A stretch of 64,000 nucleotides of DNA, from assembly GCA_009667805.1 (NCBI GenBank), contig CM019069.1, positions 97,995,204 through 98,059,203 of the forward strand, written 5' to 3'. The notes under the pieces were generated by a model. The model was not told the DNA's origin, did no database searches, and saw nothing but the letters and a program-made list of their open reading frames with translations. This document shows, piece after piece, positions 55,326-64,000 of the stretch; the first letter of the stretch is position 1, and each line of letters starts with the position of its first letter. The position numbers were made by a program, and so were the translations under genes. Source of the stretch: Leptobrachium leishanense (taxonomy: Eukaryota; Chordata; Amphibia; Anura; Megophryidae).

Positions 55326-58300
55326 TTAACCCCTTAGTGACCGGGCGGTTTTACACAAATCCGTCCTTTAGTGACCGCTGCTGTTTTTACGTTTCTGCGC
55401 TGTTAGTGTTTACGTCAAATTTTCCTCTTACTCGTTTATGTAACCCACACATATTTTACACTGTTTTTCTCGTCATTAAATGGACTTTATAAAGATACCA
55501 TTTTTTTCATCATTTCATATAATTTACTATAAAAAATATTGTGAAATATGACAAAAAAATTGAAAAAACACCACTTTTTCGAACTTTGACCCCCAAAATT
55601 TCTTAATTCCTTTTTAGTAGTTTCTAAATTTAGTACTGCGTTTAGCAATACCCAATGTTTACATATTCCTCGCTTTTTTCCTTATTTTATGCAACAATAA
55701 GTGCAAGTAGCACTTTGCCATTTCCAAAGAGTTTATTTTCAAAACTAGTGATAGTGACATTGTAACACTGATATCTGTCACTAATTCCTGAATAACCCTC
55801 CACATATACATATTTTTTTAAAGTACACAAATCAAGGTATTAAACTTGGGCTATTTTGACTCTTTCCATGCAAACCATTTTACCACAAATCTATGCCAAA
55901 GTTTGAGATTTTTTTTTTTTTTTTTTTTAACGCAATTTAAGAATACATGTACTGTGAACTTTAAGGTTTACTGCCAAAGAGCACCCCAAAATATGTTCAG
56001 CAACATCTTCTGAGTAAATTGATACCACCCATGTATAGGTATGTCGGGTCATTTGGGGGCTAATAGGCCTTATTTGCGGGGTGCGCATTTCAGTTTTCCA
56101 ACTTGGAATTTTCACATTTCGTCATCATGCACCCATGTCCTATTTGGGACATTTTTGAAGCCGGCCAAAGTAATTTACCCCCATCAAATCATATATTTTT
56201 AGAAAGGGCACAGCCTAGGGTGCTTCAAAGAGTTGTATTTTAACACTTTCCATGCACTAGCTCTATGTCAAACTTTCAGGTAGTCACTTTTTGGGTTATT
56301 TTTTCACACACATTGTACTTTAGGCATGAATTGTCAAATCCAGTTATGGGTTACTGCCAAAAAACACCCCAAAATATGTTCAGCAACATCTTCTGAGTAA
56401 AGTGATACCACCCATATATAGATTTGTTCTGTTGTTTTTGGGGTGCTACGCCAATCTTTGACATGTGCTTGTCAATTTTCTAATTTGACATACAGTATCT
56501 TCTTTGCTTATCTTCTTTTTAGGGGCCTTTTTACATACCCCAGTTTTATGAACGTGCATATATTTGGTAAGCTAACACCCCAAAGTATTGTAAATGGAGT
56601 GTTTTTATGCTATGGATGCAACCGTTTGTTCCAAACAAATTGGATACTGTTTGGTGGTCATTTTCACACCCACATCAGTTTTGGACTGTGATTTAGGAGA
56701 CACGGTTGTTTGTTACTGCATGAAAACTCTCCAGGTTGTTTTCTGCAAGGTCTCCTGAGTACACCCATGCCCCCCATGCATAGGTTTGCCAGGATTTTGG
56801 GAAGGTTCAAATACAATTTTTATGACTTTGTCATTGGAGTTGAAATTGAGATTATTTCTTCAGCTAGGCCTAGCTTTGGTTTTGGGTCTACCGCATACCC
56901 CAGTTTGAATTATTGCCAGAAAATTGTTTATATTTGTTATGTTGACACCCCAAGGTATTGCATATGGAGTGCTTTGATGCCATGGATGCAACGGTTTTAG
57001 CCCAAAACATTTGAGAAGGTGTGTGGCGGTAATTTTTCAATTTTCAGATTTTTACGCCCACATTAGATTTGGACTGTGATTTAGGAGACACTGTTGTTTG
57101 TTACTGCATGAAAACTCTCCAGGTTGTTTTCTGCAAGGTCTCCTGAGTACACCCATACCCCCATGCATAGGTGTGCAAAGATTTTGGCAAAATACAGCAC
57201 CAATTGTAGAACATAAAAATGTACGAATAAAATGTAAAAGTCTGGTGCAGTAAAAGAAAAAAAAAACTAAACTGAACTAACTAACTGGAGTGTGAGAAAA
57301 AATAGAAAGGAAAAAAAAAAATCACAGATCACGCACAGTGTGATATATCTTGAAACAGTCCCCAAGACACAGACCGGGTTGTCCAGGGCATTCTGGGCAG
57401 TAAAAGATTGTGTCTCTCCTCTGCCCCCTCTTGAAACACACCCTGCACCTTTTTTGGGGTTTCTGTTTGCCCTCAGTAGGGGGGATTTTATAAATAAAAT
57501 GCGTAGCCCCAACTCTGTCCCCCATCACCGCCCGGGGAGCAGGTGCATCCTGGTACAAAAGCCCCGAAATGACCTGGAGCTGAAACTGTAAAAAGGACAG
57601 CGTCACTCCGGGGTTTGCCTTTTTGCAGAGCAAAAAGGCATTGTGGGTTGCAATTTGCATCAGGTAAATTGCAACCTTTTTGTACCAGGCCCTTGACTTC
57701 CGCATAATCTGGTAGGGCTGGAGCAGCTGATCTGCCAGATCAACCCCACCCATATGCCGGTTATAGGCTTTGATGCACACTGGCTTCCTGATGCGCTCAG
57801 CTCTGCCACGTACAGAGACCTCCACAGACCTCTCAGTGTGGATAGAAGGTATACATCCTTCTTGTCTCTGTACTTGACCGCCAACAGCTCCTCTTGGCGC
57901 AGAGCTGAGGTCTCCCCCCTTTTTAACCGGGTGCGGACAAGCTGTGCTGGGAAACCTACGTGGTTCTTGCGAACAGTACCGCATGCTGCTGTATCAAAAC
58001 AATACAGCAGCTTGAACAAAGGGACACTTGTATAAAAATTATCAACATACAAGTGGTACCCTTTGTTCATGAGGGGAAAAAGTAGGTCCCACACAATCTT
58101 GCCACTGGTTCCCATGTGTTCTGGGCAACCTGGAGGGTCAAGGCTACTATCCTTTCCCTCGTACACCCGGAAGGCCTGAGTATACCCACTCTCGCTGTCA
58201 CAGAGCTTATACACCTTCACTCCATACCTGGAGCGTTTGGAAGGAATATACTGCTTGAATCCCAGCCTTCCCTTATATTTCATTAGGGATTCATCCACGC

Positions 58301-60068
58301 AGATATTCCTTCCAGGTGTATAAGCCTCTGCAAACCTGGCGGCGAAGTGGGTAATCAGGGGGCGGATTTTATACAGCCTGTCAAACTGGGGATGCTCTCT
58401 AGGAGGGCACAGGCTGTTGTCACTGAAGTGCATGAAACGCAAAATGTTTTCATACCTTCTACGTGACATTGATTGGGGGTAAATGGGGGTAGAGCAGATG
58501 GGGCTACTGCTCCAGTAGGAGCGAATTGAGGGCTTCTTTATGATGCCTATCAGCATAGTAAGTGCCCAGAATTTCAGAAATTCTGGCACATCTAGCGGGG
58601 TCCATTGCTGCCTTGCCAAGTAGGAGTCTGGCTTTGCAGCACAATGCTGATGGGCATACAGATTTGATTGGGCCACGATGTGGCCCAACAAATCATCCCC
58701 CATAAACACCTGCAAAAACTGTGTGGCGGTAAATTCTGCAACATCAATATTGATGCCAGGATTTGCCGTGAAAGGAGGGATATCTGGCCTCTGGCGATGA
58801 GGCACTACCCACTCCTCAGCTGGAGCTGTGCGTCTCCTGCTGGCAGGTGGTGACCCAGGATCTGCATCAGAAACATCACTAGATACATCAGCCAGCGTAG
58901 ATGATGTATCTAGCGACGTCTCTAAGCAGTTGGCGGGGTCGAAATCAGGGTCGTAGTCTGACGCAGATGCCTCAGATTCTGACACCAGGATGGCATATGC
59001 CTCCTCGGCGCTGTACACCCTCTCAGACATTATATATAATAGATTATAAAATTTTATAATTATTATATATAATAAGCGGATAGTTGGTTCTTAGAAGAAC
59101 CGTTGGGTTTCACAAGAAAATACAAATAAACACCTAAATCACTCTAAATCACTCTAAACCTGCCTCAATTCTTCTAAATCTCCCTAAAATCTCTCTAAAT
59201 CTGCCTCAATTTTTCTAATCTCACTAAAATCTCTAACCTGTCAAATCTGATCTCTCTCTCTCGCTCACCAAAACACAAGTGAGGAGAGGGAGGGAGAATC
59301 ACAGAGGTCCGAGCCAATATTTACAAAATATTGACCTGACAAATTAGAAATTTTATTTTGATTTTTTTTTTTTTTTTTACTTCTGATTGGATGTTGCTAG
59401 CCTGCCTCTCTGAGGCAGGCTAGGAACATCCCACTCAGCCCCAAGATGACCCTGCCCTTAGAAGGGCAGCGCCATCTTGGCTGTCAGTTTATTTTATTTT
59501 ATACCTTTTTATTGATTTTTATTCTTTTTTTTACTTTTTTTACACTTTTTTTTTACTCTGCTGGGTGCCTTGATCCCTCGAGGCACCCAGCAGAGCACCT
59601 GATCACTCGTGATCGTTTTGTACTGAGTGCCACGATACCTCGTGGCACTCAGTACTTCCTGCCGCTACCGGAAGTGATCGCTCGGGGGGAGCGATCACTT
59701 AGCGGACCGGCGGCAGGTAAGCATATTGCAAGGATGCCTCGATGTCGAGGCATCCCTACAATATACACAGAGCAGCTGGAAGCGATACCGATCGCTTCCA
59801 GCGCTCTCTAGAAGTGCCGGGCACCTCTCCGGTGAAACCGGATGTTGATCGCTCCCGCGGAGCGATCACAAGGTGCCCGGCACTTCTCACTGCCATTGCA
59901 CGGATGCCTGGACTCCCAGGCATCCTGCAATGGCGTTTGAGCTGCTGGAAGCGATCCGATCGCTTCCAGCGCTCAAAAAAACGCAGGACGTACCATGTAC
60001 GTCAGCGGGTCTAAAAGAGACCCGCTGCAATGACGTACATGGTACGTCCTGGGTCCTTAAGGGGTTAA
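55326..60068 (-). mobile_element. piggyBac element, potentially autonomous source copy
   Basis: TTAA-CCCCTTAGTGACCGGGCGG at the left and TGGGTCCTTAAGGGG-TTAA at the right (55326-55329, 60065-60068). It encodes a near-complete transposase on - (57322-59030). The left arm (about 55600-57180) holds diverged tandem repeats of about 380 bp. The right arm (59550-60060) has stacked palindromes such as gaagcgatccgatcgcttcc and cgtaccatgtacgtcagcgg. The left terminus is nearly the same as that of 62065-63197. It sits in the 3' region of the Penelope-like element. Confidence 0.92.
57322..59030 (-). pseudogene. piggyBac transposase, one frameshift from full length
   Basis: A DDD transposase that excises and inserts at TTAA without footprints. 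It starts MSERVYSAEEAYAILVSESE at 59030. An acidic N-terminal region covers residues 20-60. The DDE_Tnp_1_7-type core begins near residue 100, with NICVDESLMKYKGR (catalytic D246) and GYHLYVDNFYTS (D330). The frame breaks near residue 397 (about 57840) after KKDVYLLST. It continues in the next frame with HTERSVEVSV, the third aspartate in MGGVDLADQ, and a C-terminal cysteine-rich domain (CRVCFKRG..YCPECPG..CLGDCFKIYHT). It ends at 57322, about 570 residues in all. It resembles the frog Uribo type by recall. No stop codon was found inside either frame segment. Confidence 0.92.
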
Positions 60069-60288
60069 TTTTACATTTTTGCTTTCTTAATTTCACATTT
60101 GTTTTTCGTGTTTCTTTTTCCTTCACTACTCTGGTGTGCGTGAATAGGTGTGGGTTGCCGGGGTTACATGCCGACTACGTCAAATTATGTCGTTGGCGCA
60201 TGCGCACTGGACATTTGGGAACGCCGGTTAGAGGGAGTGGTGAGTATAGAGATGTTTATAAATTTTGTGTACTTTTATGTTGTATTTA

Positions 60289-60329
60289 TGTCCTGATGAA
60301 AGCCCTGGGTCAGGGCTGAAACGTTGACG
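60289..60329 (+). ncRNA. Hammerhead ribozyme motif in the Penelope terminal repeat
   Basis: TGTC, core CTGATGA at 60293-60299, stem II AGCCCTG-GGT-CAGGGCT (seven perfect pairs), GAAA at 60318-60321, AACGTT as the minimal stem III, then GACG. Stem I is GTC with GAC. It lies on the same strand as the reverse transcriptase and just upstream of AATAAAA. Confidence 0.8.
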
Positions 60330-60466
60330 ACTCTGAAATAAAACGTTTGGCTTGTTTACCGTCCTGGAGTGCCGCCGTCCTTTCTCTAAAAAGTTGCTTG
60401 ATATCCAGCCTAAATTCGGCAGGCACCGGGCATTAGGGGAATGTGGGAGCTGGAGTGCTCAGCTAA

Positions 60467-62064
60467 TATATATATATATATATATATAACATTTTCTTAT
60501 TGGAAAGTGATCACATGACATTAAATAAAACGTATCGGTACTCGGTATCGACGAGTTCCTCGGAAAAAAAGTATTGGTACTCTTACTCTGTCTTAAAGTG
60601 GTATCGGTGCATCCCTAGTCTTAATGTTATGATATGGTATTAAATCTATATTGGATATATTATTGTAAAAGAACACATCACACACTTTTGGTTTCTTCAA
60701 TCCTTCCAGGAAAAAAAACAAAATTGCTTTGGAAAAAAACTTGTGTTTTCCCCAATTTCTTTTTTTTTTTTCCCCAGGCCTTCCCATCTCTACTCAGGAA
60801 TCCACTAAAATACTCCTTCCTGTTTTTTTTATTGTAAAAAAAGAAAAAAAAGTCATGCTCTCTTTATGTCCCATTTTCGACTATTGTTAACCTCTTCTTA
60901 TGACCATGTTCTTTTAAACTGATGTCTTTCAACCTTTTTAAGGAGAACCCCTGTCTCCAAAGTAATTTCTATGGAGTGTCTGAGATCAGTATGTGTTTTG
61001 TGATTTTTCTCTCCCTCCCCCCTCCCCCCCATATTATGTGTGTTGGTTCAGTCGTGGTGCAGAAACCATACACATAATCACAATTGTTCCTGTATAACTG
61101 TCTTTATTATTTTTTAATTTTTTTTGTGTGTATGCTGCAATAACAGATGAACTTAAACAATCTCTACCCAACTAAAATAGGGGAGATTGGGAGGGAGTAA
61201 AGGGGACAGGGGAGAAAAGACATTAGCTACATGTATACCCAGACACCTCAGAACTCTGACACAAACCGAATTCTGCCAGGCCCCTCTGGCTGGTGCCCTG
61301 TTCCAGGTTACTCTCGTGAGAGCACGGCCCCAGGAGAGCTTGCAGAATTCACAAGATCTCGCAAACTCTGCAGGATCTCACGAGAGAGTGGCTGGAGCTA
61401 CCGGCGAACAGCCACGTTACCTTTGCTGGCAGCTGCATTCTGCCAGCCCTCACATACCGGCAAGCCAACCCAGTGCTGGCTTCCGGTATCGCTTTTATAG
61501 GGAGCATTTGTACTCATGCGGTACGTATGCTGGTAGGCGTATCACGGGTTGAACCATTGCTTTAAATCCCATGTTACCCTTCTACATTTACCGTACTTTA
61601 ATTTTATGCATGTCTGTCCAAACATTGTGCAGAGTTGGTGCTTCAAAAATAAATTCAATTGAGGATTGTGATACAGTAAGAGAACATAAATACCCCCCAT
61701 ATAATTGGCAGAGTGTACAATCCTCCAAGCGAAAACCTCTACCACAAAGCTTTCATTTGACTATTTTAGGTATTTTTAAGGTTTGAGTTAACATTGCTGT
61801 TAATGTTAAATCTACAGCAATTGTTCAGTTATATTTTCTCCAGTGTTTGTGTTTTTTTTTTTTGATCTGCAAATACAGAGGCTTGTTGCTGATCAAATTT
61901 TTATAATAACAATTGTGCCTTTTTATGCTCTCGTAATGTTTTTGTAAATTATTGTGCAAATTAGCTTTTAAATAAGTGAAATTGCTTTTGGAGGATGTGC
62001 CGTTTCAATTTTATCCATTATCTGTTTGCGAATCAACCTTTTTACTATGGCATTTCTGTATTCT
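60467..62064. other. Intron sequence with repeat relics
   Basis: At about 60490-60620 the phrases gtgatcacatgacatt, acgtatcggtactcgg and gtatcggtgcatccctag look like an old MITE. Relics of the same type are near 46488-46545 and 23570-23600. The 61225-61470 part resembles the interior of the hAT element at 46170-46420. The rest is AT-rich with poly-T and poly-A runs and no recognised gene. Confidence 0.45.
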
Positions 62065-62536
62065 TTAACCCCTTAGGGACCGGGCGGTTTTACACAAATC
62101 TGTTCTCTTAGTGACTGCTGTTGTTTTTACGTTTCTGCGCTGTTCGTGTTTAGGTCAAATTTTCCTCTTACTCGTTTATGCAACCCACACATATTATACA
62201 CCGTTCTTCCCGCCATTAAATGGACTTTCTAAAAATACCATTATTTCCATCATATCTTATAATTTACTATAAAAAAAATATGAATTATGATGAAAAAATT
62301 GTAAAAACACACCTTTTCGTAATTTAATCCCCAAAATCTAAACCACCAAAAAAGACCCCAGCTAAATAGTTTCAGAATTTTGTCGCAAGAATAGAAATAC
62401 CCAATTTTTACATGGTTTTTGATTTTTAAACCCTTCACTGCTGAGCCAGTTCACCTACGTGCGCTGAGCTCATTCTGACTGTTTTATGCTCATTATTTTT
62501 AGATGACAGCCTGGGTCCTATTTAACTAAACCCGCC

Positions 62537-62567
<31 letters not shown>

Positions 62568-63197
62568 AAAGAATAAATTATTTGAATTTTCTTATTTTTA
62601 GCTGTTTTTTACACCGAACCTAGTCATGTTTGGTATCATTGGAAAGGTCGGGATCGGGAGATAGAGGGATCCTTTGGATCCCGTTAACCCCCTGGCTACC
62701 AAGGGGAGATAACTGGCCCACTGACATCCCCACCATATGGTGGGGATATCAGTGGGTGGGGGATGACCTGGAGGCTTGGCTGACATCCACGATGTCAGCC
62801 CCTCCAGGTTTGAATTGCGATTTGGCAGAAATCTGTGCCAAATCATGATCTGGCAGCAACATGGTTAATGCTGCACAGCGCTGAAAAGGGGAGACTCTCC
62901 CCTTTCCAGCGGTGCAACTTGCATCACTCTACCTTCAATTATTGGAGATAGAGGGCCCCAATGGAGCCGCCCCTCCCCTCCATTGATTTCAATGGGACGC
63001 CTGCTAATGACATTGAGGTCACCAGCCCCTGTAAATCACGGGGGCAGGCTTCCTCCCTGCCAGATCTGTGAGGGATCCAGCGAGGGAGGTAAGTATTGGG
63101 CGGGAGGGAGGTTAGGATCCGCTGACGTACTTTGTACGTCCGCTGGTCTAAGGGAGACCCGTGGGCAGGACGTACATAGTACGTCAGCGGTCCCTAA
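62065..63197. mobile_element. piggyBac-type MITE, right tip lost
   Basis: TTAA-CCCCTTAGGGACCGGGCGG and the next about 200 bp closely follow the left end of the complete piggyBac at 55326. The right end reads GCGGTCCCTAAGG and is then interrupted by a Harbinger-type MITE. No closing GGGG-TTAA is seen. Poly-T near 62540, and palindromes (tacgtccgctgg..acgtacatagtacgtc) before the end. Confidence 0.8.
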
Positions 63198-63604
63198 GGC
63201 TAAGGTCAGACGAAAGCAGTTTTAACGAAATCACGGCCGTGCTAGCAGCAAATGACGTCCAATGCCGGGGAACATACGACGAACGGCCGCACGGAAGTTC
63301 GTCCGCGCAACGCAAGTGGCAAATGAACGCATTTTTTCGAGCACGTCAAACCGCTACTACTGACGTACAGAGTGCGATGCGGCCGCATAGCGGCGTGTTT
63401 GCGTGATTGGGAGACGTCAGACGCTGCACACGTCCGGCCAACATAACGTCCAGACGCAAAAAGGGTTTTAGTGATGATCCGTACAAAATCACGGACGAAA
63501 ATGCGCATCGTATGACCGCTATCGCGTATTCCGTGAAAAAATACGTCCATTCGTTCGAACGCACTTTTTCACGGACAACATGAAAAAGGCTAGGGTCAGA
63601 CGAA
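63198..63604. mobile_element. Harbinger-type CpG-rich MITE, truncated or tandem at the right
   Basis: GGCTAAGGTCAGACGAAAGC at the left follows a TAA (63195-63197). It is colinear with 29847-30271 through aaaaatacgtccattcgttc and tcacggacaac. Instead of the expected inverted end, the right side finishes with GGCTAGGGTCAGACGAAC in direct orientation, like the start of another copy. Confidence 0.75.
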
Positions 63605-63758
63605 CAAATAAGAGGTTCAATGTTTTATAAAGCTGCCTTTTCAAAAAGCGTTAATGCTGTAGAAGTAATAGTTCTAGTCCCTGCATAGTGTAATAATGTA
63701 AGTTTGTCCGCTCATGCATTTCCTTAAGAGATTAACAATTATTTCTTTCCTCCTTCAG

Positions 63759-63975
63759 CCGAGCTAAAGATGTCGTTATGCCAGCCCTACCACCAGTGCA
63801 TTTTTTCTCTAGTAAATCCCCGGTTGTGGATCTTTTCCGTGGACAGTTGGATTATGCAGAACACATTCGGCAGGGCTCTGAGATAACTGTTATTTTTCTC
63901 TATGCTCCCTGGTGTGGACAGTCCATCTCTGCAAGATCTGAAATTGAACAAGTAGCTAATAGGCTGTCGGACCAG
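63759..63975 (+). CDS. txndc11: TXNDC11 exon 2 (start of lumenal thioredoxin-like region)
   Basis: 217 nt: one base completing the split serine codon, then 72 codons. It encodes [18 protein letters not shown], then [13 protein letters not shown] and [20 protein letters not shown]. The WCGQ motif sits where thioredoxins have CxxC and keeps only the first cysteine; the mammalian protein also reads WCGQ as I recall, so this is not a defect. Acceptor TTCAG at 63754-63758, donor GTAAAG at 63976. The residues closely follow vertebrate TXNDC11 after its membrane anchor. The rest of the gene lies beyond the window. Confidence 0.93.
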
Positions 63976-64000
63976 GTAAAGGCATTGAAATTATTAAATT

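Larger units (their letters stand above)
51047..60466 (+). mobile_element. Penelope-like element with GIY-YIG endonuclease, twice invaded
   Basis: The phrase cattaggggaatgtgggagc with its continuation gagtgctcagcta occurs at 51047-51081 and again at 60432-60466, consistent with the terminal repeats (pLTRs) of this class. Between them lie the coding relic 51257-55065, a 3' region and a forward hammerhead at 60289-60329. A MITE (52387-53241) and a piggyBac (55326-60068) inserted later. Without them the element is about 3.8 kb, close to the usual size. Confidence 0.8.
35853..63758 (+). other. txndc11: TXNDC11 intron 1 (27.9 kb)
   Basis: Donor GTAACC at 35853; acceptor is a pyrimidine-rich tract ending TCCTTCAG at 63758. 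The phase is 2 (codon split after two bases). Most of the intron is transposable elements described separately. Stretches with no recognised feature are about 35853-36435, 43216-43861, 47414-47745 and parts of 60467-62064. Confidence 0.85.

Overview
This is vertebrate nuclear DNA, most likely from a frog. The only host gene I can support is the 5' end of TXNDC11 (thioredoxin domain-containing 11), on the + strand. Exon 1 (coding 35728-35852) encodes a short cytosolic tail and the membrane anchor. Exon 2 (63759-63975) encodes the start of the lumenal part, with a thioredoxin-like WCGQ motif. Both carry canonical splice sites and join in phase. The 27.9 kb between them is intron 1. The 35 kb upstream holds no recognisable host exon. 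The frog assignment is an inference from the repeats: Tx1-like L1 LINEs, Uribo-like piggyBac, long-terminal-inverted-repeat Tc1 elements, Penelope-like elements, and CpG-rich miniature elements with GGC termini.

Almost everything else is transposable elements, heavily nested. (1) 0.8-9.9 kb: an L2-type LINE, a CR1-like LINE tail, a Penelope-like fragment with a hammerhead ribozyme, a Tx1-like L1 3' end split by a piggyBac MITE, a solo LTR, and hAT and Harbinger-type MITEs. (2) 9.9-16.7 kb: one old Tc1 element invaded by a Penelope fragment, a second Tc1 (itself carrying a third) and an ORF1-only L1. (3) 16.7-23.6 kb: a rearranged Tx1-like L1 split by a fourth Tc1 (which holds a solo gypsy-like LTR) and by a hAT MITE, then a CR1-like LINE split by a TA-flanked MITE. 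(4) 23.6-30.5 kb: MITEs, a foldback element, and an L2 LINE split by two piggyBac MITEs. (5) 30.5-35.2 kb: a four-level nest whose inner members contain large minisatellites. (6) 35.2-35.9 kb: TXNDC11 promoter and exon 1. (7) 36-49.4 kb of intron 1: nested piggyBac MITEs, one holding a non-autonomous LTR retrotransposon with paired LTRs, primer-binding site and polypurine tract; a 194-bp-arm palindrome; nested hAT elements. (8) 49.4-60.5 kb: a Tc1 relic and a Penelope-like element with reverse transcriptase, GIY-YIG endonuclease and a hammerhead motif, interrupted by a MITE and by a 4.7 kb piggyBac whose transposase is one frameshift from full length. (9) 60.5-64 kb: a truncated piggyBac MITE cut by a Harbinger-type MITE, then exon 2.

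Target-site duplications read directly from the sequence support most boundaries: TTAA for piggyBac, 8 bp for hAT, TA for Tc1-like, 3 bp TAA/TTA/ATA for the GGC family, 5 bp for LTR elements, 14 bp for the Penelope fragment. In three LINE or Penelope hosts, dropping the insert plus one duplication leaves an uninterrupted reading frame, which independently confirms the insertions and their order. Family names rest on motif recognition, since no database search was possible.
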